64,000 bases of DNA from positions 1 through 64,000 of the forward strand of contig JALHMM010000002.1 of NCBI GenBank assembly GCA_022844045.1. The letters are read 5' to 3'. Positions 55,873-64,000 of this stretch are shown here, piece by piece (positions within the stretch are counted from its first letter, which is position 1; each line of letters opens with the position of its first letter). The stretch comes from Reyranellaceae bacterium. Lineage in GTDB: Bacteria; Pseudomonadota; Alphaproteobacteria; Reyranellales; Reyranellaceae. A program made the position numbers and the translations under genes. The notes beneath the pieces were generated by a model. That model did no database searches, was not told the DNA's origin, and was given only the letters and a program-made list of their open reading frames with translations.

Positions 55873-56628
55873 ATGGATCTCGGGCTGAAGGGCAAGCGGG
55901 TCGCCGTCACCGGCGGCAGCAAAGGCATCGGCCGGGCGATCGCCGAGGGCTTCGCGGCGGAAGGCGCCAACGTCTCGATCTGCGCGCGCAACGCCGATGA
56001 GGTGGCGGCCGTCGTCACGGCGCTGAAGGGCAGGGGCGCGCAGGCGTTCGGCCGCGCGGTCGATGTCGCCGACGCTGAAGCGCTCAAGTCGTGGGTCGCA
56101 GCCAGCGCCGCCGATCTCGGCGGCCTGGACGCGCTGGTCTGCAATGTCAGCGCGCTGGCCGTCGGCGATTCGGCTGAAAGCTGGGAGAAGTCGTTCCGCA
56201 CCGACATGATGCACTCGGTGAACGCGGTCGCGGCTTCTGTGCCCTTCCTGGAAAAGTCGGACTGCGCCTCGGTGGTGCTGATCTCTAGCGTCTCCGGCTT
56301 CGAGGTCGATTTCGCCGCTGGCTCCTACGGGGCGATCAAGGCGGCGCTGATCCACTACGCCAAGGGGCTCAGCCGCCAGCTTGTCGGCAAGGGCATCCGC
56401 GTGAACTGCGTCTCGCCCGGCAACACCTATTTCGAGGGCGGCATCTGGCAGACCATCGAGAAGAACATGCCCGACCTTTTCCAGTCGACCCTGAAGGTCA
56501 ACCCGACCGGCAAGTTCGGCACGGCGGAGGAAGTCGCCGACGGCGTCGTCTTCATCTCGAGTCCCAGGGCGCGCCGTATCTCCGGCACCAATCTGGTGAT
56601 CGACGGCGCGCTGACCGTGGCCGTGTGA
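55873..56628 (+). CDS. Short-chain dehydrogenase/reductase
   Basis: A 251-residue classical SDR. The NAD(P) loop is TGGSKGIGRAIAEG, the structural motif NVSA replaces NNAG, catalytic Ser is in LISSVSGFE and Tyr/Lys in SYGAIKAAL. GGGAGG lies before the ATG. Located between the luciferase-like pair and an acetamidase, suggesting a common small-molecule pathway. Substrate unknown. Confidence 0.88.
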   Translation: MDLGLKGKRVAVTGGSKGIGRAIAEGFAAEGANVSICARNADEVAAVVTALKGRGAQAFGRAVDVADAEALKSWVAASAADLGGLDALVCNVSALAVGDSAESWEKSFRTDMMHSVNAVAASVPFLEKSDCASVVLISSVSGFEVDFAAGSYGAIKAALIHYAKGLSRQLVGKGIRVNCVSPGNTYFEGGIWQTIEKNMPDLFQSTLKVNPTGKFGTAEEVADGVVFISSPRARRISGTNLVIDGALTVAV

Positions 56629-56644
56629 GCGAGGAGAGCAGGCG

Positions 56645-57586
56645 ATGCATACCCATGGCAGTCACACGATCCACAAGGGTCATATCCATCACGGCTGGAA
56701 CAACGCTTTCCCGCCTGTCCTGACGATCACGCCCGGCGCCTCGATCGAGTTCGAGACGGCGGATGCGTCCTCCGGCCAGCTCTCGGCCAAGTCGACCGTC
56801 GAGGATCTCAAGAAGCTCGATCTCGGCCGGGTCAATCCGGTTACAGGTCCGGTCTTCATCGATGGCGCGAAGCCCGGCGACGCGCTGAAGGTGACGGTGC
56901 TGTCGTTCAAGCCCTCGGGCTGGGGCTGGACCGGTAACATTCCGGGCTTCGGGCTTCTTGCCGATCAATTTCCTGAAGCGCGGCTGCATCACTGGCACTA
57001 CGACTCGGGCCTGGCGCCCGCGATGTACGGGCCGGGCGGCCGCGTGCCGCTGCGGCCCTTCACCGGCACGATCGGCGTGGCGCCGGCGGCGTCCGGCCTG
57101 CACAGCGTGATCCCGCCGCGCAATGTCGGCGGCAACATGGACGTGCGCGATATCACCGCGGGCGTTGAGCTCTACCTGCCGGTCGAGGTCGACGGCGCGC
57201 TGTTCTCGGTCGGCGATACGCACGCCGCGCAGGGCGACGGCGAGGTCTGCGGCACGGCGATCGAAAGCCCGATCGACGTGGCCCTGAAGTTCGAGCTGGT
57301 GAAGGGCGCCAATCTGCGCATGCCGCGCTACGTCACGCCGGGGCCGGTCACCGACCATTTCGACAAGAAAGGCTACGAGGTCACCACCGGCATCGGTCCC
57401 GACCTGATGGCCGGCGCGCGCATGGCGGTGTCGGAGATGGTCGAGCTACTGAGCCGCCGCTACGGCTATTCGGCGATCGACGCCTACATGCTGTGCAGCG
57501 TCTGCGCCGACCTGCGCATCAGCTCGATCGTCGACGTGCCCAACTGGGTGGTCTCGTTCTACTTCCCGCGCATCGTGCTGGAGTAG
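56645..57586 (+). CDS. Acetamidase/formamidase family protein
   Basis: A 313-residue FmdA/AmdA-type amidase. Family features: His-rich N-terminus HTIHKGHIHHGWNN, NPVTGPVFIDGAKPGDALKV, GGNMDVRDITAG, VGDTHAAQGDGEVCGTAIE and MLCSVCADLRI. These enzymes hydrolyse short amides to ammonia and the acid in a metal-dependent way. It starts 16 bp after the SDR stop, probably in the same operon. Confidence 0.88.
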   Translation: MHTHGSHTIHKGHIHHGWNNAFPPVLTITPGASIEFETADASSGQLSAKSTVEDLKKLDLGRVNPVTGPVFIDGAKPGDALKVTVLSFKPSGWGWTGNIPGFGLLADQFPEARLHHWHYDSGLAPAMYGPGGRVPLRPFTGTIGVAPAASGLHSVIPPRNVGGNMDVRDITAGVELYLPVEVDGALFSVGDTHAAQGDGEVCGTAIESPIDVALKFELVKGANLRMPRYVTPGPVTDHFDKKGYEVTTGIGPDLMAGARMAVSEMVELLSRRYGYSAIDAYMLCSVCADLRISSIVDVPNWVVSFYFPRIVLE

Positions 57587-57598
57587 GATTAGGGGACG

Positions 57599-57925
57599 AT
57601 GCTGGCCGTCGAGCAGAAGGTCATGATCGAGACGAACCTAGCCCGGGCCCGAGCGCTGGGCCGCAAGGAACTCGCGCGCTACATGGTGCAGCCTAGCTAT
57701 CGCAACAACTGGCTGCGCGAGCGCTTCACCGAGGAGGATCTGGCGAACGGCGGCAGCGATCGCTTCATCGACGCCATGTGCCTGTGGGGAGACGCCGACA
57801 CGGTGAAGCGCGGCCTGTGCGCCCACTTCACGGCGGGCGCCGCCCATGTCTGCGTGCGGCCGGTGCAAGACGACAACGACTTTGCCGCGCAAGACAGAAT
57901 GTTGAAGGCGCTGGCTGATACTTAA
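57599..57925 (+). pseudogene. C-terminal fragment of an LLM-class oxidoreductase
   Basis: This 108-codon frame (LAVEQKVMIETNLARARALG to KALADT) matches residues 177-283 of the enzyme at 54939 with roughly nine in ten residues kept. It lacks the N-terminal two thirds and therefore the flavin/F420 site. It begins 12 bp after the acetamidase stop and ends 20 bp before the STAND gene, so it looks like the scar of a local duplication or of the insertion of that gene. Confidence 0.85.
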
Positions 57926-57945
57926 CGACTTGAACGTCTGGCTCG

Positions 57946-60255
57946 CTAGTTCGTGACGCCGCGCAGTGTCGCAAACATCTCAGATATATCCGAATCCGTC
58001 GTGTCGTCGGTTCCGCTGTTACCCGAACCAGTATAACGTGGCCTATCATCGTCATCCGGCTCGGGTGGCGTTCTTTCGGCAATCTCCTCGTCAATGCCCT
58101 TTATCACGGCATGCAGATCGAGGCCTCGTGCCTCGTTGAGCGCTACTAGGGATTCACTAAACTGTGTTAGTTCCTCGACGTCATCATAGTCTCGTTGCTC
58201 CTTGTCGATGCCCTCGTCGCAATATTTGTTGAGCCCGGCGGTTAGCAATTCTTCATCATTGTTCGTCCACCCGGGCGCCTCCTCGGAGAGGCGAACTAGA
58301 GACTGCCATTCCCATGCACGGGCCGGCGCTAAATTCGCTAGAATGCAGCCAATTATTTGTCGGGCGCTCTCTTCTCCTCCATGCGCCATAAGCCAGGTTA
58401 AATCCTTTATGTCGCTTACAATATTGACCGCGTCGACATAGTCCGGGTCGCTGCTCCCCCAGTCCTCGATGAGTCTAGTCACATTCGTGAACGCTAGAGC
58501 AGCCAATTCAGGTGATTGCAGCAAATCAGCTGCATCGAGAATGGTCCGGATTTTAGAGGTCAGATCATGATCAAGCTGTCGCCATCGTGAAATGCCGAAG
58601 TGATCCTTCTCCCAAGTTGAGGCTTTGGTCGCCAGGAGACGCGAAAAGTGGGTCAGCAGGAGGCGAAAGTCGGCACGAAGATGGGTGGAGAGGGCTGATC
58701 TATCTCGGTCGCGCGCAAGCTGGCTTATGGCAGCCACCTGCTTAAAGAAGGTGGCAGCTTCGACCAAGTCAGCGGCGAGCTCGCCATCTCGCTCAATCAC
58801 GGTACCGATAAAGTCACGAACTGACGGATTCAGAAATGCGGCAGTGCCGGCGTTATAGTTTAGGAAGCTCCCCTCCAATTCCTGCAAGGCAGAGCGGAAG
58901 TCATCTGTGAGAATCGGCTGCATATACTCTTGCGAAATGTGGCTATGCAAGCTTCGAAATGCGCTTTCGAACTGGTCAAAGCCGCACGAGCCCATCGTAT
59001 AGATCGTCAAAACTGCGTGACGAGCCGCGAGCGAAATCTGCTTGCGATAAGCATGTTCCCAAATCTGCTCAGGTGAATCGAGAAGATCGGTAACGTGGTT
59101 TCTATACTCGGGCGGTGAAACACCCTTGAGTCGGGCATTACTGCTCATCCATTCAATTAGCCGAGGATTGAAGTGAGGATGTTTGATGATAGTGAGGTAG
59201 AACGCGTTATCAAGAACGGCCTCCTTGTAGTCGACAGAGAGATCACTGAAATACAAATGATTATAGAGAATTCGTGCTTTGGCACGTAATGAATAGTCAG
59301 GTAATTCAAGAACACAGCGATAAGAAAGGACAGGACTGTGTCGCAATCGTTCCGAAATCTGGAGCGCACTGCGGAAAATGTGCTCTCGGGTAGTGAGAAT
59401 AAACCTACTGTTCGGGGATCGCCCGACCATTTCCATGAAGTCAACGATTGCCATGTCCTGATTCTTGCCCAGGTACTCGGCGCGGTCGCCAAGGAACGTC
59501 TGACCCAAAAAGTCATCAAAGTAGAAGATCTGTTTCGTGCTCGGCTTAAAGAGGCGCTTTCCCTCGGTAATGTCTCCTTGGATCACGACCGGCTCAAAAT
59601 CTCGTTCGAGATGGGAGTAAAGCAACATCTCCGCCAGAGTGGTCTTTCCAATGCCAGGAACACCTGAAATCACGACAATCCGTAGCTCATCGAGCAAGTG
59701 TTCAGCTCTAGGATAGGCGGCATTCTGAACAAACAGAGGCAGCTTTCGCCGAATGCGATCGACTGCGAAATCCGTTTGGCAGCGTTCCGCATTGTGAAGA
59801 ACCCGCTCATGAACGGCGGCGCTTGTAAACCAAAGCTTGAAGTTGGCTCGCTCAACCTCAGGGTGGAGTCCCAGCAGATTCTCGACCTCCGTGCCACCTA
59901 CTATGTCGCTTGTCGAGATCACGTACGGGGTTAGAACCTTTATGATTTCGTCTTTGTTTGCTGGTGTCAATCCGAGCGATGTCACAAGGACATAGCGCTG
60001 CGGCTGAAGCGCCTCGATCTTAGGGAATTCCACTTTCTCGAGGTGAGAGAGAAGCTTGGCAAAGCCAGAGCCAGCGTAATGTTTACACTGAACTATTGTG
60101 GTCTTATCGCCGGTGTGGGTGTAGCGCAGGTCGATGCCCTGGTCGCGCCCAGACTTGAATACCTCCAACCTAACCTTCCACTCAGCCTGTAGAAGGTCGC
60201 GGGTAAGCTCTTCGAAGTCCTGGCTTGAAAGCGACGTGAATGAATAACGCGACAT
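57946..60255 (-). CDS. Mrr-like nuclease fused to a STAND-type ATPase; probable anti-phage defence protein
   Basis: A 769-residue protein. Residues 1-135 are a restriction-endonuclease (Mrr/PD-(D/E)xK) domain: FEELTRDLLQAE, SGRDQGID with Asp42, and IVQCKHY with Gln56/Lys58. Residues about 185-450 are a P-loop STAND ATPase (nSTAND3-like): Walker A GVPGIGKTT (198-206), Walker B IFYFDDF (Asp247/248) and sensor LTTR (Arg290). The helical C-terminus (450-769) may sense a trigger and ends in an acidic tail. Avs-type defence proteins share this logic. GC is visibly lower than in neighbours, pointing to horizontal transfer. Confidence 0.8.
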   Translation of the reverse strand: MSRYSFTSLSSQDFEELTRDLLQAEWKVRLEVFKSGRDQGIDLRYTHTGDKTTIVQCKHYAGSGFAKLLSHLEKVEFPKIEALQPQRYVLVTSLGLTPANKDEIIKVLTPYVISTSDIVGGTEVENLLGLHPEVERANFKLWFTSAAVHERVLHNAERCQTDFAVDRIRRKLPLFVQNAAYPRAEHLLDELRIVVISGVPGIGKTTLAEMLLYSHLERDFEPVVIQGDITEGKRLFKPSTKQIFYFDDFLGQTFLGDRAEYLGKNQDMAIVDFMEMVGRSPNSRFILTTREHIFRSALQISERLRHSPVLSYRCVLELPDYSLRAKARILYNHLYFSDLSVDYKEAVLDNAFYLTIIKHPHFNPRLIEWMSSNARLKGVSPPEYRNHVTDLLDSPEQIWEHAYRKQISLAARHAVLTIYTMGSCGFDQFESAFRSLHSHISQEYMQPILTDDFRSALQELEGSFLNYNAGTAAFLNPSVRDFIGTVIERDGELAADLVEAATFFKQVAAISQLARDRDRSALSTHLRADFRLLLTHFSRLLATKASTWEKDHFGISRWRQLDHDLTSKIRTILDAADLLQSPELAALAFTNVTRLIEDWGSSDPDYVDAVNIVSDIKDLTWLMAHGGEESARQIIGCILANLAPARAWEWQSLVRLSEEAPGWTNNDEELLTAGLNKYCDEGIDKEQRDYDDVEELTQFSESLVALNEARGLDLHAVIKGIDEEIAERTPPEPDDDDRPRYTGSGNSGTDDTTDSDISEMFATLRGVTN

Positions 60256-60429
60256 CTAGGTTTCAGAGCGCGGGCATTTTTGCCAGCCCTTCCTTCGAGC
60301 GCCCGGCGAGATACCGACACTTCCGGTTGATTAGCTTACAGCGCAGTTGTGCGGATGGCACGACGCGAATCGACCTGCTTTGATTTCGGGCGACACCATC
60401 CTTGCCACTGGGGTCGCTAGCGTTCCCGG

Positions 60430-61320
60430 CTATAGGAGATCAGCTACCGCCTTCCGATACCGTCGCATCGCCTCGACATGCTCGGCCATCGTCCGGCCTT
60501 CCATGCGTTTGTGATGGTAGCCGCCGAAGGTGTTGTGCAGCACGACGTGGGTCACGCCGGCTTTCTTCCAGAACTTGATCTCCTCGCGCCATTCCGCCTC
60601 GGCGCCGGTGCCGGTCGAGGTCCAGACCTCGAGGCCCACCGATTTGGGATCGCGGCCCGCGGCCTCGACCTTGCGGCGCAATTTATCGAAGTCGGCGATG
60701 GCGGCGTCGCCCGGCGGGTGGGAGAGCATCATCCAGCCGTCGCCGTACTTGGCGATGCGATCGAGTGTGACGTCCATGTGGCCGCCGAACCACAGCGGGA
60801 TCGAACGCTTGAGCGGCAAGGGGTTGATGCCGGAGTCCTCGATGGTGTGCCACTTGCCCTTGAAGTTGATGTAGGGATCGGCCCACAGCTTCTTCATCAG
60901 GATGACCTGCTCTTCCGAGCGCTTGCCCCTGTTGTGGAAGTTCTCGTTGAGCCCGACGAACTCCAGCTCGTTCCAGCCCACGCCGACACCGAAGCGGAAT
61001 CGCCCGCCGGCCAGCACGTCGAGGCTGGCGGCCTGCTTGGCGACCAGCGCGGTCTGGCGCTGCGCCAGGATCAGCACCTGGGTCGACAGTTCGACCCTCT
61101 GCGTGCACGCGGCGATGAAGCCGAAGGCGACGAAGGGATCGTGGAACAGGCCCAGCCCGGCGGCGCGCGTCGGTTTGGGGCCTTTGGGATCGCCGCCCAG
61201 CACATGGTCGGCCAGCGTGAGTCCGTCATAGCCCTCGGCCTCGGCCAGTTGGCAGAACTCGCGCACGATGGGACCGTCGCCGCCGATATCGCCGAACGGA
61301 AGGGCAAGACCGAGTTGCAT
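60430..61320 (-). CDS. LLM-class (F420-type) oxidoreductase, TIGR03619-like
   Basis: A 296-residue luciferase-like protein: MQLGLALPFGDIGGDG start, YDGLTLADHVLGGDP, QRVELSTQVLILAQRQ, LAGGRFRFGVGVGWNELEF and IPLWFGGHMDVTLDRIAKYGDGW (split at DVT). The pattern fits probable F420-dependent enzymes. It is divergent from the F420-dependent glucose-6-phosphate dehydrogenase gene, sharing an 84-bp promoter region. Confidence 0.85.
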   Translation of the reverse strand: MQLGLALPFGDIGGDGPIVREFCQLAEAEGYDGLTLADHVLGGDPKGPKPTRAAGLGLFHDPFVAFGFIAACTQRVELSTQVLILAQRQTALVAKQAASLDVLAGGRFRFGVGVGWNELEFVGLNENFHNRGKRSEEQVILMKKLWADPYINFKGKWHTIEDSGINPLPLKRSIPLWFGGHMDVTLDRIAKYGDGWMMLSHPPGDAAIADFDKLRRKVEAAGRDPKSVGLEVWTSTGTGAEAEWREEIKFWKKAGVTHVVLHNTFGGYHHKRMEGRTMAEHVEAMRRYRKAVADLL

Positions 61321-61404
61321 GGAGGGTCCCCGACTTTGGCTGGTCGCTCGCGAGCCGTCAGTCTATAGATTTCGGCGCCAGACCAAAGCGGAGAGGGCGG
61401 CGTG

Positions 61405-62409
61405 ATGCTCAAGCTCGGATACAAGGCGTCGGCGGAACAATTCGCCCCGCGTCAGCTTCTCGATTTCTCCGTGCTGGCCGAGGAACTGGGCTTCGAGTCC
61501 GTCTTCATCAGCGATCATTTCCAGCCCTGGAAGCATGTCGACGGCCACGCGCCGTTCTCGCTGACCTGGCTGGGTGCGCTGGGCGCGCGCACCTCGAAGG
61601 TGGTGATGGGCACCTCGGTTCTGACGCCGACCTTCCGCTATCACCCCTCGATCGTGGCGCAGGCCTTCGGGACGATGGGCGCGATGTTCCCGGGCCGCGT
61701 GATCCTGGGTATCGGCACCGGCGAGTCGCTCAACGAGGTGCCCTCGACCGGCCAGCCCTGGCCCGAGTTCAAGGAGCGCTTCGCTCGCCTGCGCGAGTCG
61801 GTGCAGCTGATCCGCACGCTGTGGAGCCAGGAGCGGGTGACCTTCGAGGGCCAGTACTACAAGACCGAGAGCGCGACGATCTACGACCGGCCCGATACGA
61901 TGGTGCCGATCTACATCGCCGCCGCCGGTGCGCTGGTGGCAAAGTACGCGGGACGCGCGGGCGACGGCTTCATCTGCACATCAGGCAAGAAGCGCGAGCT
62001 TTACACCGAGACCTTGCTGCCCAACGTCGCCGCGGGCATCACTGCGGCCAGTGACGCGAAGAAGCCATTCGACCAGATGATCGAGGTCAAGGTCTCCTTC
62101 GACACCGACACCGAGCGCGCACTGCACGACACGCGGCACTGGGCGGCGCTGGCGCTGACATCGGAGGAGAAGATGTCGGTCGAGGACCCGGTCGAGATGC
62201 AGCGCCTGGCCGACGCGCTGCCGCTAGAACGTGCCGCCAGCCGCTGGATCGTCTCGAACGACCCCGACGAGCATGTCGAGAAGGTCGGCTACTACGTCGG
62301 GCTGGGCTTCCGCCACCTCGTGTTCCACGCGCCTGGCCCGGATCAGGCGCGCTTCCTGAAGCTCTACAGCGAGCAGGTGATGCCGCGTCTGCGCAAGAAA
62401 TTCGGCTGA
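61405..62409 (+). CDS. fgd: F420-dependent glucose-6-phosphate dehydrogenase
   Basis: A 334-residue luciferase-fold enzyme closely matching the mycobacterial FGD pattern along its length: [79 protein letters not shown] and [10 protein letters not shown]420-binding residues E11, D37, H38, W42 and E107 align with E13, D39, H40, W44 and E109 of the mycobacterial enzyme. It reduces F420 with glucose 6-phosphate, feeding the other F420 enzymes. GGAGAGGG precedes the ATG; a GTG one codon upstream is possible. The stop overlaps cofE (TGATG). Confidence 0.88.
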   Translation: MLKLGYKASAEQFAPRQLLDFSVLAEELGFESVFISDHFQPWKHVDGHAPFSLTWLGALGARTSKVVMGTSVLTPTFRYHPSIVAQAFGTMGAMFPGRVILGIGTGESLNEVPSTGQPWPEFKERFARLRESVQLIRTLWSQERVTFEGQYYKTESATIYDRPDTMVPIYIAAAGALVAKYAGRAGDGFICTSGKKRELYTETLLPNVAAGITAASDAKKPFDQMIEVKVSFDTDTERALHDTRHWAALALTSEEKMSVEDPVEMQRLADALPLERAASRWIVSNDPDEHVEKVGYYVGLGFRHLVFHAPGPDQARFLKLYSEQVMPRLRKKFG

Positions 62410-63179
62410 TGCCCACCCGCGCTGTCGAGATCCGCGCGCTGCCGGGCATCCCGATGGTGCGCGCGGGCGACGACCTCGTGTCGATCATCGCCGGCGGCGT
62501 AGCTCGCGCCGACCTGGCGCCACGCGATGGCGACGTGTTGGTGGTCGCGCAGAAGGTGGTGTCCAAGGCCGAGGGCCGCAGCGTCGATCTCGCGACCGTT
62601 ACGCCGTCGGCGGAGGCGATCAAGTTGGCAGCGGAGATTCAGAAGGACCCGCGATTGGTCCACCTGATTCTCTCGGAGTCGGTGCGTGTCGTGCGCGCCC
62701 GGCCCAACGTGCTGATCGTCGAGCACAAGCTCGGCTTCGTCATGGCCAACGCCGGCATCGACCAGTCCAACGTCGCCAACCCGGACGGCCCGCAGATGGC
62801 GCTGCTCCTGCCGGTCGATCCCGACGGCAGCGCCGAGAAGCTGCGCGCGGCGCTCTCGCGGCGTTTCGGCGCCAAGCTGGCGGTGATCATCAACGACAGC
62901 TTCGGCCGAGCCTGGCGCCGCGGCACCTGCGGCGTCGCGGTCGGCGCGGCCGGCCTGCCGTCGCTGATGGACTTGCGCGGCAGCCCTGATCTGTTCGGCC
63001 GAGTCCTTCAGGTCAGCATCACCGGCCACGCCGACGAGATCGCCGCCGCCGCGTCATTGGTGCAAGGGCAGGGCGCCGAAGGCCAGCCCGTCGTGCTGGT
63101 TCGTGGATTGAGCTGGAGCGGCCCCGACAACAACGCCCACGAGCTGGTCCGGCCCGCGTCCGAGGACATGTTCCGATGA
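62409..63179 (+). CDS. cofE: Coenzyme F420-0:L-glutamate ligase
   Basis: A 256-residue CofE/FbiB N-domain type ligase that adds glutamates to F420-0 with GTP. Landmarks: GDVLVVAQKVVSKAEGR, LILSESVRVVR, KLGFVMANAGIDQSNV, LLLPVDPDGSAEKLR and VIINDSFGRAWRRGTCGVAVG (split here at AWR). It lacks the C-terminal nitroreductase-like domain of mycobacterial FbiB, so it is the short form. It overlaps fgd and is followed, after a palindromic repeat, by cofD. Confidence 0.9.
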   Translation: MPTRAVEIRALPGIPMVRAGDDLVSIIAGGVARADLAPRDGDVLVVAQKVVSKAEGRSVDLATVTPSAEAIKLAAEIQKDPRLVHLILSESVRVVRARPNVLIVEHKLGFVMANAGIDQSNVANPDGPQMALLLPVDPDGSAEKLRAALSRRFGAKLAVIINDSFGRAWRRGTCGVAVGAAGLPSLMDLRGSPDLFGRVLQVSITGHADEIAAAASLVQGQGAEGQPVVLVRGLSWSGPDNNAHELVRPASEDMFR

Positions 63180-63192
63180 CCGCTGCCTCTTA

Positions 63193-63319
63193 CCTTCCCC
63201 CGGAGGGGGAAGGTGCCCGAAGGGCGGATGGGGGATGTCGAAGCCGGACTCCGGCGTCCGTCTTCGACATCCCCCATCCGTCGCGCTGCGCGCGCCACCT
63301 TCCCCCTCCGGGGGAAGGT
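63193..63319. repeat. Dispersed palindromic repeat, family 1 (full element)
   Basis: CTTCCCCCGGAGGGGGAAGG, GGGCGGATGGGGGATGTCGAAG, CATCCCCCATCCGTCG and a closing hairpin, between cofE and cofD and ending 11 bp before the cofD start. Confidence 0.9.
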
Positions 63320-63330
63320 AGGGGGAAGCG

Positions 63331-64000
63331 ATGACTCGCGGTCCTGTCGTCGCGCTGTCCGGCGGGGTCGGCGGCGCCAAGCTGGCGTTGGGGTTGAGCC
63401 GCGTGCTGCCGGCGAGCGACCTGACGGTGATCGCCAACACCGGCGATGATTTCGAGCATCTGGGGCTGAGCATCTGCCCCGACATCGACACGCTGACCTA
63501 TGCGCTGGCCGGCCTCGACAACCCCGCCACCGGCTGGGGTCGACGCGACGAGACCTGGTCGTTCATGGACAGCATCAAGGCGCTGGGCGGCGAGGACTGG
63601 TTCCGGCTCGGCGATCGCGATCTCGCCGTCCATGTCGAGCGCACGCGGCGCCTGCGGTCGGGCGAGGCGCTGTCGCAGATCACCATCGATTTCGCCGCCA
63701 GGCTCGGGATCGGCGTCCGCATCCTGCCGATGAGCGACGATCCCGTGCGCACCCGCGTGCTGAGCGACGGCGGCTGGATCGACTTCCAGGACTATTTCGT
63801 GCGCCAGCAATGCCGGCCGGTGGTGCGCGCGCTCAGCTTCGACGGTGCGCCGATGTCGCAGCCGGCGCCCGGTGTGATCCAGGCGTTGCGCACCGCCGGC
63901 GCCATCGTCATCTGCCCGTCGAACCCGTTCATCAGCATCGAGCCGATCCTCGCCGTGCCGGGAATCCGGGAAGCGATCGAGGCGAGTGGCGCGCCCGTCG
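63331..64000 (+). CDS. cofD: 2-phospho-L-lactate transferase (CofD), 3' end outside window
   Basis: The first 223 codons of a CofD/FbiA-type enzyme, running off the right edge. The N-terminus VVALSGGVGGAKLALGLSRVL is the typical GGxGGAK nucleotide-contact loop; VIANTGDDFEHLGLSICPDIDT (split at HLG), TYALAGLDNPATGWGRRDET and ICPSNPFISIEPIL follow, as in known CofD proteins. It joins a phospho-hydroxyacid to the Fo deazaflavin to make F420-0 (or its dehydro form). GGGGGAAGCG precedes the ATG. Confidence 0.9.
   Translation, partial: MTRGPVVALSGGVGGAKLALGLSRVLPASDLTVIANTGDDFEHLGLSICPDIDTLTYALAGLDNPATGWGRRDETWSFMDSIKALGGEDWFRLGDRDLAVHVERTRRLRSGEALSQITIDFAARLGIGVRILPMSDDPVRTRVLSDGGWIDFQDYFVRQQCRPVVRALSFDGAPMSQPAPGVIQALRTAGAIVICPSNPFISIEPILAVPGIREAIEASGAPV

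Noticed and set aside
57599-57925. Functional small oxidoreductase
   Set aside because: It has only the C-terminal third of the paralogue at 54939 and no cofactor site, so it is listed as a gene fragment.

Overview
The window is a GC-rich chromosome segment, most likely from an alphaproteobacterium of the Rhodospirillales/Reyranella type. That assignment is an inference from three things: a coenzyme F420 gene set with many F420-type luciferase-like oxidoreductases, TakP-like TRAP and Dpp/Opp-type ABC importers, and dense short palindromic repeats between genes. No rRNA, tRNA or CRISPR array was seen.

Layout. 1-722: end of a phage lysis cassette (membrane lysis protein, then an overlapping i-spanin/o-spanin pair). 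1065-1937: lone methyltransferase. 2110-6750 (minus): likely operon of two luciferase-like oxidoreductases, an aldo/keto reductase and a ThDP enzyme. 6822-7808 (minus): three small exported proteins, two of them clear duplicates. 7958-9301: crotonase and an unknown protein. 9362-18242: a Dpp/Opp-type ABC importer with a complete TRAP transporter inserted between its two ATPase genes. 18321-19532: family III CoA-transferase.

19525-39408 is the most unusual part. Four paralogous toxin loci share a helical N-terminal module of about 470 residues that resembles a phage virion (DNA-ejection type) protein. Each has a different C-terminal toxin tip followed by its own immunity gene. Locus A ends in a colicin D-like tRNase and is a pseudogene (one frameshift, two stop codons) that still has two intact colicin D-type immunity genes. 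Loci B and C end in related HH-motif nuclease domains with related 222/226-residue immunity proteins. Locus D ends in an unassigned small toxin with a DUF4288-like partner. C and D form a tandem duplication with a 3641-bp offset that also copied the end of the upstream phosphatidate cytidylyltransferase gene. Between B and C lies a complete ynbABCD-like phospholipid operon (26309-32163).

39535-50945: ketopantoate reductase-like protein, GST, FAD monooxygenase, OmpA-like lipoprotein, and a second peptide ABC importer whose binding protein/ATPases and permeases are separated by a divergent ampR-like/class A beta-lactamase pair. 51123-57586: phytanoyl-CoA dioxygenase-like, SMP-30-like, NTF2-like, two luciferase-like oxidoreductases, SDR and acetamidase genes, then a broken copy of one oxidoreductase. 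57946-60255 (minus): a restriction-nuclease/STAND ATPase fusion of lower GC, a probable anti-phage defence gene. 60430-64000: further F420 biology, with a luciferase-like enzyme, F420-dependent glucose-6-phosphate dehydrogenase, cofE and the start of cofD.

All functions are read from motifs and recalled family patterns; no database search was possible.
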